This document shows positions 8,198 to 17,178 of a stretch of 64,000 nt of DNA, piece after piece. The notes under the pieces are model-generated. The model was given only the letters and a program-made list of their open reading frames with translations. It did not search any database and was not told where the DNA came from. Source of the DNA: Devosia sp. FJ2-5-3 (GTDB taxonomy: Bacteria > Pseudomonadota > Alphaproteobacteria > Rhizobiales > Devosiaceae); contig NZ_CP104007.1 of assembly GCF_029201545.1 (NCBI RefSeq), positions 778,501 through 842,500 on the forward strand, read 5' to 3'. The translations under genes and the position numbers were made by a program. How positions within the stretch are numbered: the first letter of the stretch is position 1; every line of letters starts with the position of its first letter.

Positions 8198-9463
8198 TCA
8201 GCCGGCGAAGAAGGGCTGGGTGCCGTGCGCTTCAATGGCTGTGGCAAGACGGCCCAGCGCGTGGATATAGGCAGCGGAGCGAACCGAAACGTCGCGCTCC
8301 TTGGCGATATCCCACACGGCGCGGCCTTCGCGTTCCATCATCTTCTTGAGGCGGGCATGGATCTCTTCGAGGTCCCAATAGAAGCCCTGACGGTTCTGCA
8401 CCCATTCGAAGTAGGAAACGGTGACGCCACCGGCATTGGCCAGGATATCGGGCAGCACGACAACGCCGTTCTGGGCCAGAACCTTGTCCGCATCGGCAGT
8501 GACGGGGCCATTGGCCAGCTCGAGGACGACCTTGGCCTTGATCGAACCGGCATTGTCGACGGTGATCATTTCTTCCAGCGCAGCGGGCACCAGCAAATCG
8601 GCTTCCACCGAAATCAGGTCGTCGGCGGCGATCACGGTCGCGCCCAGTTCGGCGGCGAGGTCGGCCACGCGCTTGCCGGCCGTCTTGCCGGCGATCAGCT
8701 TGGCGACGTCGAGACCGTCAGCCTTGTGGATGGCGCCGGCCGAGTCGGAGACGGCGACGACCTTGTTACCGTCCGAAGCGGTCAGCTGGGCATAGAACTG
8801 GCCGGCATTGCCGAAACCCTGGATGGCGACGGTGTGGTCGCGCGCAAGACCCAGTTCGCTGGCGAGGTGACGGACCAGGTAGAAGCCGCCGCGCGCGGTG
8901 GCGTCATTGCGGCCGAGCGAACCGCCAAGGGCGATCGGCTTGCCGGTGATGACGGCGGGGGAGACCGAGCCGGTGATCTGGTTGTATTCGTCGGACATCC
9001 AGCCCATGATCATGGCGTTGGTGTAGACGTCGGGCGCGGGAATATCGCGATCGGGGCCGACCGTGGAGGCGAAGGCCTGCATATAGGCGCGCGACAGGCG
9101 CTCCAGCTCGGTCTTGGACAGGGTGCGCGGATCAACGCGCACGGCACCCTTGCCGCCACCATAGGGCAGGTTCATCACCGCGCATTTGAAGGTCATCCAG
9201 AAGGCGAGCGTCTCGACTTCCTCGATATTGCTGTCAGGATGGAAGCGGATGCCGCCCTTGGTCGGGCCGCGGGTATCGTCATAGCGGCAGCGCCAGGCCA
9301 GGAACGACTTGCGCGAGCCGTCATCCATGCGGATCAGCAGACGGGTCTTGGTGGTTTCGCGCGGGTATTTGAGTTTCTCGATGACATCCTGGTCGATCTG
9401 AAGATGGCTTGCAGCTTCTTCAAGGCGAATAAGCGCGCGGTCTAGCAGGGTGTCTTCTGTCAT
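8198..9463 (-). CDS. Glu/Leu/Phe/Val-type dehydrogenase, probable NAD-dependent glutamate dehydrogenase
   Basis: This cytoplasmic enzyme interconverts glutamate and 2-oxoglutarate plus ammonia. The 421-residue product is the size of the hexameric RocG/GudB-type enzyme. The N-terminal domain holds GGIRFHP and the catalytic PYGGGKGAV Lys segment; the dinucleotide domain has AIQGFGNAGQ (about residue 218) and the C-terminal NAGGVTVSYFEWVQN motif. The start ATG 9463 begins MTEDTLL; a longer open frame upstream to 9580 has no family support. Coenzyme preference cannot be proven from sequence alone. It is divergent from the Rnk-like gene. Confidence 0.88.
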   Translation of the reverse strand: MTEDTLLDRALIRLEEAASHLQIDQDVIEKLKYPRETTKTRLLIRMDDGSRKSFLAWRCRYDDTRGPTKGGIRFHPDSNIEEVETLAFWMTFKCAVMNLPYGGGKGAVRVDPRTLSKTELERLSRAYMQAFASTVGPDRDIPAPDVYTNAMIMGWMSDEYNQITGSVSPAVITGKPIALGGSLGRNDATARGGFYLVRHLASELGLARDHTVAIQGFGNAGQFYAQLTASDGNKVVAVSDSAGAIHKADGLDVAKLIAGKTAGKRVADLAAELGATVIAADDLISVEADLLVPAALEEMITVDNAGSIKAKVVLELANGPVTADADKVLAQNGVVVLPDILANAGGVTVSYFEWVQNRQGFYWDLEEIHARLKKMMEREGRAVWDIAKERDVSVRSAAYIHALGRLATAIEAHGTQPFFAG

Positions 9464-9644
9464 TTCGAGCCTTTGAATGGGTAGGGACTGTGCAGAGTGC
9501 ACAAATGGAAGGCGCAATCCGTCGCATTTTTGGACGCTTAGGTCAACAATCCTGACTGAAAATGGTCGGAAATTCACCAAGCTGCCTATTGACCGAGCAG
9601 CTTTTCACCTGACAATACACGCCCCTCCCTGCTGGATCGGTCCG

Positions 9645-10028
9645 GTGACGCTCTCTTTGCCCTTGCCAGAAATTCGTATCACCTCAGACGATTACACGCG
9701 CGTATCCGTCCTGGCCGAGCAGGCCGTGCGGGCCATGCCGCAGGTGTCGGCCTATCTCGAGCGGGAGCTCAACCGCGCCGATATCTGCGATCCCTGGGAT
9801 GTTGCCGGTGTTTCGATGGGCCAAAGAGTGATGTTTCGGCTCGATGATGCGCCCCAGGTGCGGCTCGGTCGGCTGGCCTATCCCAACCGGCTGCTGGGCG
9901 AGCGGGGCAATGTGCCTATTCTCGGTGCGGTGGGGGCCGCGCTGATCGGTATGCACCGCAATTCCACAATCGAATGGCTCGATGGCGGCCAGGTCCGCAC
10001 CCTCACCGTGCTCGATTACGGCTGGTAG
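9645..10028 (+). CDS. Rnk/GreA-GreB C-terminal-domain protein
   Basis: This 127-residue protein has a short N-terminal helical part and, from about residue 45, a GreA/GreB C-terminal FKBP-like domain: VSMGQRVMFRLDD, then ILGAVGAALIGM and WLDGGQVRTLTVL. Proteins of this size are called nucleoside diphosphate kinase regulator (Rnk); E. coli Rnk binds RNA polymerase. It lacks the long Gre coiled coil, so cleavage-factor activity is unlikely. I chose GTG 9645, which gives the usual length; the ribosome site is weak. No operon partner is visible. Confidence 0.72.
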   Translation: MTLSLPLPEIRITSDDYTRVSVLAEQAVRAMPQVSAYLERELNRADICDPWDVAGVSMGQRVMFRLDDAPQVRLGRLAYPNRLLGERGNVPILGAVGAALIGMHRNSTIEWLDGGQVRTLTVLDYGW

Positions 10029-10085
10029 CCGGCGCTCACTTAAAGCGCAGAAGTTTCATTTGAGTGCTGGCCGCTGTTCCATCGC

Positions 10086-10220
10086 CTCCCTCCCCCTTGT
10101 GGGGAGGGAATGAGGGTGGGGGGTGGTTTGTACTCGGACGGGAGCGGACAACACTCCCCCACCCCAGCGTCGCTACGGCCTTTGGCCTAGCTTTGCTACC
10201 CTCCCCACAAGGGGGAGGGA
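10086..10220. repeat. Inverted pair of GC-rich palindromic intergenic repeats
   Basis: CTCCCTCCCCCTTGTGGGGA at 10086 onward and its inverse, CCCTCCCCACAAGGGGGAGG from 10199, bracket about 90 bases; each arm is itself a small palindrome. The arms share the CTCCCC/GGGGAG core with the repeats at 4421-4653 and 19936-20024. The gap between the Rnk-like gene and the chemoreceptor gene holds nothing else recognisable. Confidence 0.75.
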
Positions 10221-10279
10221 GCGCAGGAGCCGACAGTCCGGTCGTACGCCCTGATCAAAGGATGATAGCCCCCCGCCGC

Positions 10280-12304
10280 CTAAAACTCGCTCCAGTCGGC
10301 TGAGATCGCCGCATTGCCCTGACTGAGATAGGCGGCCTTGGCGGGCTTTGTCTGCGCGGGCCTTGCCGGCACTGGCTTGCGGGGGGCGCTGCGCAGGCTC
10401 GAGGCTGTTTCCGCCCAGTCATTCGTCTCGTTGAGGCGGAACACTTCCACGATCTTGTCCAGCTCGTTGGCGCGAGCCTCGGTCTGCTCGATGGCGGCAT
10501 TGGTTTCTTCCACCAGCGCCGCATTGTGCTGGGTCATTTCATCCATCTGACGCACGGCCACGGTCACTTCTTCGATGGCCGCTGCCTGCTGGCTGCTTTC
10601 GCGCGCAATGTCGGACATCAGCGCGCTGTTGGTGCGCACCGCTTCGAGCATGGCTTCGAGCTTTGCCGCGGCATCGCCAACGAGGCGCGTGCCGCCGCTG
10701 ACCTCGGCGGCGCTCTGTTCGATGAGTGCCTTTATTTCCGAGGAGGCCTCCGCCGAAGACTGGGCGAGGCGCCGCACTTCGACCGCAACCACGGCAAAAC
10801 CCTTGCCGGCGTCGCCGGCACGGGCCGCTTCCACCGAAGCGTTGAGCGCCAGGAGGTTGGTCTGGAAGGCAATGTCATCGATCATGCCGATGATGTTGGA
10901 GATTTTCGAGGACGAGGACGAAATCCGGTCCATGGCCTCGGTCGCCTGCTTCATCACCTGGCCGCCCTGCAGCGCGGCATTGGTCACCGCCTCGGCGGTT
11001 ACCGTGCCGTCCTGGGCGCGCTTGGCGTTCTCAGTCACCGTAACGGCCAGCTGCTCGATGGCGGCCGAGGTTTCCTCGATCGTGGCGGCCTGGCGCGTGG
11101 TGCGCTCGGACAGATCATTGGCGCCTGCCAGGATTTCCCCGGTGGCGGTCTTGACCCCGCGCGAGGTCGCCCGTAGCCGTGTCACCACGTCCGAAAGGGT
11201 TTCGGCCACACGGTTCATGTCGGTCTTGAGCTTGAGGAAGGCGCCCTTATGGTCCCCTTCCATGCGCTGGCTGAGGTCGGTATCGGCAAGTGCCGACAAC
11301 ACCGAGGTCGCGTCGTCGAGGCCATGGCGAATGCTCTGCACCATGGCGTTGAAATTGCGCGCAATGCGGGTGATGTCGCTGTCGTCGAACTGGCCATTGA
11401 TGGCGTGCGAGAAATCGCCGGCCATGGCGGCGGCCACGACAGTGTCGAATTCGCCCTGGAAGTCTTCCATCACCTTGGCGCGGGCGGCGGTGCGCAGGGC
11501 GCGGGCCTGTTCCTCGGCGCTCATATTGGCGATGCGGATGCCGTTTTCCTTGAACACCTGCACGGCTGCGGCCATCTCGCCGATTTCGTCCTTGCGTTCG
11601 GCGCCCGGAACTTCGGTCTCGAACTTGCCGTCGGCCAGGTCGCGCATGGCCAGGGTCAGCAGCCCGATCGGGCGGCTCATCTGGCGCGTACCCATATAGA
11701 GGGCGCCCGCAGTGCCGGCCGCGATGCCGAGGCCTGCAGCGAGCAGCAGCATGGTCTGCATGGCTGTCTGGAAGCCGGCGATTTCCGACTGGATCTGGGA
11801 AAAACGTTCGACGTCGGTGGTGACGATGGCGTCGATCTCGGTCTGGAAGGCCTTGCGATTGGCCCGGTTTGCCTCGTTATTGCCCAGGCGATTGGCTGCG
11901 GCCGGGTCGACGTCGCGGCCAAGGCGCGCCGTTTCGGTGCGGAAGGCGCGGAACTCGGCGGCGCGCTCGGCCATGGCCTCGAAGCCCGGCAAATCGCTGG
12001 GCGCCAGCAGGGGCTTCCAGCCCTCGAGGACGAGGTCGATATTGTCCAGATGGGTCATGATCCCATCGGCGAACTGGGCGGCCGCCGCAGTGTCGGCCGA
12101 AACATAGATGCCGCGGGAATCCATGACCACGGCGGTCACGAGACGGTTGAGTTTTTCTCCGGACAGGGCGCGCTTGGAGGCGTTGTCGAGGCGGTCAATC
12201 TGCTGGCCGTATTCCTGGACGATGTAGAGCCCCATGCCAGTGATGAGGGCCGAGACGATTCCCATCACCGCGACAATGGTGAGGAGTTTACCGCGTATAC
12301 GCAT
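10280..12304 (-). CDS. Transmembrane methyl-accepting chemotaxis protein
   Basis: The 674-residue chemoreceptor has a first membrane helix at about 8-29 and a periplasmic four-helix-bundle-like domain to about 185. A second helix ([20 protein letters not shown]) follows, then two HAMP units and a long cytoplasmic MCP signalling domain. The hairpin tip reads [20 protein letters not shown], the contact site for CheA and CheW. The protein ends SADWSEF; DWSEF fits the W-x-x-F form of the C-terminal CheR-tethering pentapeptide. The ATG at 12304 follows AGGAGG. No ligand can be assigned. It is monocistronic, 23 kb from the che operon in this window. Confidence 0.93.
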   Translation of the reverse strand: MRIRGKLLTIVAVMGIVSALITGMGLYIVQEYGQQIDRLDNASKRALSGEKLNRLVTAVVMDSRGIYVSADTAAAAQFADGIMTHLDNIDLVLEGWKPLLAPSDLPGFEAMAERAAEFRAFRTETARLGRDVDPAAANRLGNNEANRANRKAFQTEIDAIVTTDVERFSQIQSEIAGFQTAMQTMLLLAAGLGIAAGTAGALYMGTRQMSRPIGLLTLAMRDLADGKFETEVPGAERKDEIGEMAAAVQVFKENGIRIANMSAEEQARALRTAARAKVMEDFQGEFDTVVAAAMAGDFSHAINGQFDDSDITRIARNFNAMVQSIRHGLDDATSVLSALADTDLSQRMEGDHKGAFLKLKTDMNRVAETLSDVVTRLRATSRGVKTATGEILAGANDLSERTTRQAATIEETSAAIEQLAVTVTENAKRAQDGTVTAEAVTNAALQGGQVMKQATEAMDRISSSSSKISNIIGMIDDIAFQTNLLALNASVEAARAGDAGKGFAVVAVEVRRLAQSSAEASSEIKALIEQSAAEVSGGTRLVGDAAAKLEAMLEAVRTNSALMSDIARESSQQAAAIEEVTVAVRQMDEMTQHNAALVEETNAAIEQTEARANELDKIVEVFRLNETNDWAETASSLRSAPRKPVPARPAQTKPAKAAYLSQGNAAISADWSEF

Positions 12305-12508
12305 AGACCTAGTGACCTCCTGGTGACCGGCTCGGTCCTCCTGGACCAGCATATCAGTCGTGCCCGCCGCTTATGCGAGTTGTTCTCGCCAAGACGCCGA
12401 TCAGATCAGTAGATGCCAGTATTCCCCTTAAGACTTGGTGAAGGTTAACAGGGGCGTGCCCGCCCCGCCTGGAGATCAGGCAAGGGGATGCGAGCGGTCA
12501 CTGGACGC

Positions 12509-13231
12509 TTACTTGGCTGCTGCGCTAATGGCCTTGAGCGCGGAGACTTTGGCCGGGCTGGTGCTGCGCCGCTGCGGGCTGGAAAAGCCCAGTCGCGCAG
12601 CCGGTACACTGGCCGCACGCGCCGGCTCGGAGCAGGACGCATGCAGCGCCTCGAGGGGGGCCCGCGCCAGGATGTGCGTGGCGTTGGTGTGGTCGACGCC
12701 CGAGCCGGGCATGATGGTGATCCGGCCCGCCGCGATTTTATGGGCGAGAGCAATGTCATCGAGGCCTTCGAGGGCGCTGGGGGCCCGACCGGAGGTGAGG
12801 ATGGTGTCAAAGCCCAGCGCAATGGCCTGTTCGACCGCCTCGGCCATGTCCGGCACGAGGTCGATGGCGCGGTGCAGCGTCTTGCCCATGTCGCCCGCGG
12901 CGCCGACAAGGTTTTTGAGGGCTTCGAGGTCGAGCCGTCCATCGGCAAGGCTTGCGCCCAGCACCACGCCCTCCAGCCCCGCCTGGCGCGACGCTGCGAT
13001 GTCTCCCCGCATGGTGGCGATATCGGCCTTGTCGAGAACGAAATCGCCGGGCCGGTGCCGGATCATGGCCCGGCTGCGGATCGGCGCCTTGCCTGCCAGG
13101 GCCATAAGGCCGGGGGCAGGGGTGAGGCCGCCCATTTCGAGGGTCGAGCACAATTCGACGCGGTCGGCGCCACCGGCAATGGCCGCGGCAAGGCCCTGCG
13201 CGTCGTCGACGCAGATTTCAATCAGGATCAT
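12509..13231 (-). CDS. cutC: CutC family protein
   Basis: This 240-residue TIM-barrel protein of the CutC family begins ILIEICVDDAQG, followed by GADRVELCSTLEMGGLTP, with IRHRPGDFV and ILTSGRAPSALEG further on; these are the family hallmarks. CutC was named for copper homeostasis, but that role is disputed in several bacteria. Here its ATG overlaps the stop of the ROK kinase (ATGA), so the two are translationally coupled, hinting at a sugar-related role. The last 40 residues are Ser/Ala/Arg-rich and not conserved. The gap to the chemoreceptor start holds only promoter-sized sequence. Confidence 0.88.
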   Translation of the reverse strand: MILIEICVDDAQGLAAAIAGGADRVELCSTLEMGGLTPAPGLMALAGKAPIRSRAMIRHRPGDFVLDKADIATMRGDIAASRQAGLEGVVLGASLADGRLDLEALKNLVGAAGDMGKTLHRAIDLVPDMAEAVEQAIALGFDTILTSGRAPSALEGLDDIALAHKIAAGRITIMPGSGVDHTNATHILARAPLEALHASCSEPARAASVPAARLGFSSPQRRSTSPAKVSALKAISAAAK

Positions 13232-14142
13232 GGCGATGTCGCCTCCAGTCCGAGCATGGCCGCGCCGATCAAACCGGCATCGGCGGTCAATTGGGCCGGC
13301 ACCACGAGGGGCCGGTCGAGTTTTCTCAGGATGCGCGGTCGCACCGCCGCATCGAGCCGGGCAATCAGGGCCGCACTATTGCCGAGCCCTCCTCCCACCG
13401 GCACGATGCCGGGGCCGACAAAGTTGACGACCAGCGCCAGCGGCTGGGCAACCAGTTCCACCTGAAGGGCGATGGTCGCTTCGGCCCTTGGGTCGCCCGC
13501 TTCCCAATGGGCGAGGATGGTGGTGCTGTCCAGCTCCTCGCTGTGAAGGTGCCGGTGCAGCCGTTCAATGCCACGCGCGGCACCCACAGTGTCGAGGCAT
13601 CCCCAGAGCCCGCACCCGCAGGGAAAATGCGGCAGATCGTAAGGGGGCACGCTGGTTTTCGTGGCAACAATGGTGCCATGGCCCCATTCCCCCGCCAGCC
13701 CACCGGCCCCGGGATGGAGTTTCCCATCGACCACGATGCCGCCGCCGACGCCCGTGCCCAAGATGGCCCCGAAGACGACGCGATGCCCCCGACCGGCACC
13801 GGCATGGGCCTCGGCCAGAACGAAGCAGTCGGCATCATTGGCCACCAGCACTTTTCGGCCGAGCCGCTGGCCAAGCTCCGCGGCAAGGTTCTTCCCATCG
13901 ATGCAGGGGATATTGGCGCAGGTGACGATGCCGCTTTCGGGATCGACCACGCCGGTCACCGAAATGGCCACAGGGCTGTCCGCCAGGGCACCCGCAGCGT
14001 CGACACAGCGGGCGATCGCATCGGAAAAAGCGGAGAAATCATCACGCGGCGTCGGCACGCGGTCGAGCAGGGTGAGGCTTTCCGGCCCCCTGGCCAGAGC
14101 CGCCTTGATGGTCGAGCCGCCAATGTCGAATGCGGTAATCAT
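13228..14142 (-). CDS. ROK-family sugar kinase, N-acetylglucosamine kinase/glucokinase type
   Basis: The 304-residue protein has the N-terminal phosphate motif FDIGGSTIK, the sugar-binding NDADCFVLAEA segment, GTGVGGGIV, and the ROK zinc site CGCGLWGCLDT. In that last motif the usual Glu after GC-Leu is Asp. EWGH also fits NagK-like members. It should phosphorylate an aldohexose or N-acetylhexosamine using ATP in the cytoplasm. It lacks an N-terminal DNA-binding domain, so it is an enzyme rather than a ROK repressor. It is co-transcribed with cutC. The substrate is not resolved. Confidence 0.85.
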   Translation of the reverse strand: MITAFDIGGSTIKAALARGPESLTLLDRVPTPRDDFSAFSDAIARCVDAAGALADSPVAISVTGVVDPESGIVTCANIPCIDGKNLAAELGQRLGRKVLVANDADCFVLAEAHAGAGRGHRVVFGAILGTGVGGGIVVDGKLHPGAGGLAGEWGHGTIVATKTSVPPYDLPHFPCGCGLWGCLDTVGAARGIERLHRHLHSEELDSTTILAHWEAGDPRAEATIALQVELVAQPLALVVNFVGPGIVPVGGGLGNSAALIARLDAAVRPRILRKLDRPLVVPAQLTADAGLIGAAMLGLEATSP

Positions 14143-14254
14143 TGCGGCGACCCCATCGCGTCCATGGGATGAGGCTATGCCTCAGTTGCGCCCGGCGCGC
14201 AATTGTCGCAAAGGAAGGGCAGGGCCCTCGTGGCCGGTTTCAGGAGAATTTTGC

Positions 14255-15457
14255 ATGGCCCGAATGGCTGTCATCGGCGGCGGCCCGGCGGGGCTCATGG
14301 CTGCAGAAGTGCTGGCCGAGGCAGGGCACGCGGTTACGGTCTTCGAGGCCATGCCCACAATGGGCCGCAAATTCCTGATGGCCGGCAAATCCGGGCTCAA
14401 TATCACCCATTCCGAGCCGCATGGGGCGCTGCGCGAGCGCTATAGCGCTGTTCCCCAGAGCTTTTCCGCGGCGCTCGACGCCTTCACCGCTGACGATCTG
14501 CGCGCCTGGTGCGACGGTCTTGGCGTCGAGACCTTTGTAGGTTCCTCCGGCCGTGTCTTCCCGAAAGTCATGAAGGCCTCGCCAATGTTGCGGGCCTGGC
14601 TCGCCCGGCTCGAGGCTTTGGGGGTCAGCCTCAGGACCCGCCATCGCTGGGTGGGTCTTGAGGGTGAAACGCTTGCCTTCGACACCCCTGACGGGATTAT
14701 TTCAGAACGGTTCGACGCCACCATATTGGCGCTGGGCGGGGCGTCCTGGCCGCGACTGGGGTCGGATGGCGCCTGGGCCACGCTTCTGGCTGAAAAAGGC
14801 GTGGCGCTTGCCCCGTTCAAGCCCGCCAATTGCGGGTTCGAAATCGCGTGGAGCCCGATTTTCGTCGAGCGCTTTGCCGGTGCGCCGGTCAAATCGGTCA
14901 CCGCCACCAGCGCCGCCGGCACCATCCAGGGTGAGTTCGTCATCACCACGAGCGGGGTCGAGGGCGGGCTCGTCTATGCCCATGCCGCGCCCCTGCGCGA
15001 CGCCTTGCTGGCCGGGCAATCCGCGTCGCTGCTGCTCGATCTCGTTCCCGGCCGCCCGGCCGAGCGGCTTGCCGCCGACATCGCCCGCCAGCCGCAAAAG
15101 CTCAGCTTTTCCAATCGCCTGCGCAAGGGGGCGGGTCTGGATCCGGTCAAGGCAGGATTGCTGCGCGAAATTTTTCCCGGTGCGGCCCAGATGTCGCCAG
15201 ACCAATTGGCCGGTGCCCTCAAGGCCCTGCCCATTCCGCTGGTCCGGCCACGGCCTATCGACCGCGCCATTTCGACGGCCGGGGGCGTCGAATTCGCCGC
15301 GCTCGACGACAATGGCATGTTGCGGGAGGTGCCGGGCCTGTTCCCGGCCGGCGAAATGCTCGATTGGGAAGCCCCGACAGGCGGGTATCTCCTTACTGCC
15401 TGCTTTGCCACCGGCCGCGCCGCCGCCCATGGTGCGATGACCTATCTCAAGGGCTGA
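14255..15457 (+). CDS. HI0933/YhiN-family FAD-dependent oxidoreductase
   Basis: This 400-residue flavoprotein begins with the FAD-binding Rossmann motif VIGGGPAGLMAAEVLAEAG, followed by GRKFLMAGKSGLNITHSE, the signature of the HI0933 family. Near the C-terminus GLFPAGEMLDWEAPTGGY and GRAAAHGAM complete the FAD site. Family members are cytosolic; the physiological reaction is generally unknown. CAGGAGA sits 7 bases before ATG 14255, fixing the start. Its 3' end overlaps the convergent cation exporter gene by 11 bases. Confidence 0.88.
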   Translation: MARMAVIGGGPAGLMAAEVLAEAGHAVTVFEAMPTMGRKFLMAGKSGLNITHSEPHGALRERYSAVPQSFSAALDAFTADDLRAWCDGLGVETFVGSSGRVFPKVMKASPMLRAWLARLEALGVSLRTRHRWVGLEGETLAFDTPDGIISERFDATILALGGASWPRLGSDGAWATLLAEKGVALAPFKPANCGFEIAWSPIFVERFAGAPVKSVTATSAAGTIQGEFVITTSGVEGGLVYAHAAPLRDALLAGQSASLLLDLVPGRPAERLAADIARQPQKLSFSNRLRKGAGLDPVKAGLLREIFPGAAQMSPDQLAGALKALPIPLVRPRPIDRAISTAGGVEFAALDDNGMLREVPGLFPAGEMLDWEAPTGGYLLTACFATGRAAAHGAMTYLKG

Positions 15458-16433
15458 TTTGCCCGGCCGGGCAGGCGAGCCCATTGCCGGCCCAGTCGAT
15501 CTCGATCGTACTGTGCCCGATGTCATAATCCGTCATCAGTGCAGTCTTGATCGCCGCGGTGACGATGGCCGGGTCGGCGCCGTCGGCGAGCACGATATCG
15601 AGCGTTGCCATGGTCCGGCCCGAGGACAGCGACCAGACATGCAGATGGCTCACCCGGGCTAGTCCCGGCACGGCCTCCACCAGCCCATTCTGCAGCGTGG
15701 CGCTGTCAAAGCCTTCCGGCGCGCCTTCCATCAGAATGTTGAACGTCCGCATCAACAGCGCCCAGCCGCTGCGCAGGATCAGCAGGCTGACGAAAACCGA
15801 GAGGATCGGGTCGATCGGCATCCAGCCGGTCAGCCAGATGATGATGGCGGCCAGAATCGCGCCGACCGATCCCAACAGATCGCCCAGCACATGCAGGCTC
15901 GCGCCCTTGATGTTGACGTGGTCATTATCGGCGCTCTGGAGAATGCGGAATACACCGAGATTGACCAGCAGCCCCAGCATTGCGACGATAAACATCGGCC
16001 CCGCCAGCACCTCCTGCGGCGCAAACAGCCGGTTCACGGCCTCGTAGATGATCCAGCCGACCAGCGCGAAAAGGGTGATGGCATTGAGCAGCCCCGCCAG
16101 CACTTCCAGCCGCGCATAACCAAAACTGCGCTTGGCGTCGGCAGGCCGGCTGCCGAGGCGGAAACCGAGCCAGGCGAGGAACAGCGCCACCGTGTCAGTC
16201 AGCATGTGTCCGGCATCGGCAATCAGCGCCAGTGAGCCGGAGAGATAGCCGCCCACCAGTTCGGCGATCATGAACGAACCGGTCAGCACCAGCCCGATCA
16301 GCACGGCCCGCTCATTGCCCGCGCTCACCTTGGGCGCGTGGCTATGGCCTGCATGGTCGTGGTCATGCCCCGAATGGTCGTGTTCGCCGTGGCTATGCTC
16401 GCCGTGATCATGGCTGTGGTCGTGCCCGGACAT
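15447..16433 (-). CDS. Cation diffusion facilitator exporter (zinc type)
   Basis: This inner-membrane divalent metal/proton antiporter has 328 residues. The first 34 residues are a His-rich metal-binding tail (repeated HDH, HSH, EHDH). Six membrane helices follow between about 42 and 230. The metal-site motifs are ADAGHMLTD in helix 2 and LHVLGDLLGS in helix 5, the His/Asp pairs typical of zinc-specific CDF proteins. A cytoplasmic ferredoxin-like domain with HLHVWSLSSGRTMATLDIVL ends the protein. An ArsR-type operator lies 21 bases upstream of the ATG and an ArsR sensor gene follows upstream on the same strand. Zn is the likely substrate; Co or Cd are possible. Confidence 0.92.
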   Translation of the reverse strand: MSGHDHSHDHGEHSHGEHDHSGHDHDHAGHSHAPKVSAGNERAVLIGLVLTGSFMIAELVGGYLSGSLALIADAGHMLTDTVALFLAWLGFRLGSRPADAKRSFGYARLEVLAGLLNAITLFALVGWIIYEAVNRLFAPQEVLAGPMFIVAMLGLLVNLGVFRILQSADNDHVNIKGASLHVLGDLLGSVGAILAAIIIWLTGWMPIDPILSVFVSLLILRSGWALLMRTFNILMEGAPEGFDSATLQNGLVEAVPGLARVSHLHVWSLSSGRTMATLDIVLADGADPAIVTAAIKTALMTDYDIGHSTIEIDWAGNGLACPAGQISP

Positions 16434-16453
16434 GATTATCCTCCATCAGTCTA

Positions 16454-16475
16454 CATATGAATATGCGTTCATATG
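16454..16475. promoter_or_regulatory. ArsR/SmtB-type operator upstream of the CDF exporter
   Basis: This is a perfect inverted repeat, CATATGAA (16454-16461), a 6-base spacer, then TTCATATG (16468-16475). Its core TGAA-N6-TTCA is the consensus of ArsR/SmtB-family metal sensors. It begins 21 bases upstream of the exporter ATG, where a bound repressor would block RNA polymerase. Confidence 0.82.
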
Positions 16476-16548
16476 AATGGGGTCAAGGGGGGAAACCCCA
16501 CAGAGGAATGCCGCCGCAGAATTCGGATGACGTCAATCTACCGCCCCG

Positions 16549-16744
16549 CTTCCCTCGGGCTCGACCCGAGAGCCGCTCCGCGAGCCCCACTCTGCCATCG
16601 TGGGCGCGGCTAGAGCGTTTCCAGGAAAAGTGGACACCACTTTTCCGGTTCGGAAACGCGACAAACAAGGATTTAGAGTGATTTCATCGCGTTAACGACG
16701 CGGGTGAAATGCTCTAGGGGCCCTCGGGTCGAGCCCGAGGGAAG
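16549..16744. repeat. Composite intergenic repeat: outer inverted repeat enclosing a RIME-like element
   Basis: The outer arms are a perfect 22-bp inverted repeat (16549-16570 and 16723-16744), each arm also a small hairpin (CTCGGG...CCCGAG). Between them lies the RIME-like element listed separately. The whole forms a nested palindrome that fills most of the 353-base gap between the exporter and arsR. No coding sequence is visible here. Confidence 0.8.
16611..16716. repeat. RIME-like mosaic intergenic element
   Basis: The element is bounded by TAGAGC and GCTCTA. Its left part folds as GCGTTTCC..GGAAAAGTGG pairing with CCACTTTTCC..GGAAACGC (16615-16659); the right part as ATTTCA...TGAAAT (16681-16710). 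This matches, from memory, the RIME-type palindromic elements scattered between genes in rhizobia and relatives. Confidence 0.75.
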
Positions 16745-16786
16745 CCAGGTTTTGCGGCGAGTGGGAAACGAGCGAAGGACAAAAAC

Positions 16787-17131
16787 TTACCCCTCGTCGT
16801 CCTCGTGCTCTTCCAGGGAATGGGCCACCATATCGGCCAATATGTTGGCGATGTGGGCGTCTGCGGCCTCGTAGAACACCTGCTTGTTGCGCCGCGTGCC
16901 GCGCACCAGCCTTGCGGCGCGCAAGAGGCGCAGATGGTGGCTCACCAGGGACTGGCTGGCCCCGGTCGCCTTGGCAATGTCGCCGACGGCAATCGGGCCC
17001 TCGAGACAGGTTAGGACGATTTTGAGGCGCGTCGGGTCACCCAGCAGCCGAAAGGTCTCGGCAATCACGGTGATGGTATTGTCCTCGGGCAGGGGCACGG
17101 CTGGCTCGTCGGTTCGGCGTCTGGGCATCAT
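16787..17131 (-). CDS. ArsR/SmtB-family metal-sensing repressor (alpha-5 zinc site)
   Basis: The 114-residue winged-helix protein has the recognition helix SQSLVSHHLRLLRAARLV. Its C-terminal helix carries D91-x-H93-(10)-H104-x-x-E107, the alpha-5 metal site of SmtB/CzrA-type Zn(II) sensors. The alpha-3 Cys site of As/Cd sensors is missing; the single Cys is C42. Such proteins leave DNA when zinc binds, derepressing exporters. The operator at 16454-16475 and the CDF gene downstream fit. It lies 47 bases after the ABC transporter gene and may be read from that transcript. Two adjacent ATGs (17131, 17128) can start it. Confidence 0.92.
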   Translation of the reverse strand: MMPRRRTDEPAVPLPEDNTITVIAETFRLLGDPTRLKIVLTCLEGPIAVGDIAKATGASQSLVSHHLRLLRAARLVRGTRRNKQVFYEAADAHIANILADMVAHSLEEHEDDEG

Positions 17132-17178
17132 CTAGTTAGGCGCGTTCGCCGGCCTTGGCCAGAACAGGAGCATAGGGA

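Noticed and set aside
8183-9445. Plus-strand open frame of about 420 codons
   Set aside because: It is antisense to glutamate dehydrogenase and shows only Gly/His/Asp-rich low-complexity sequence.
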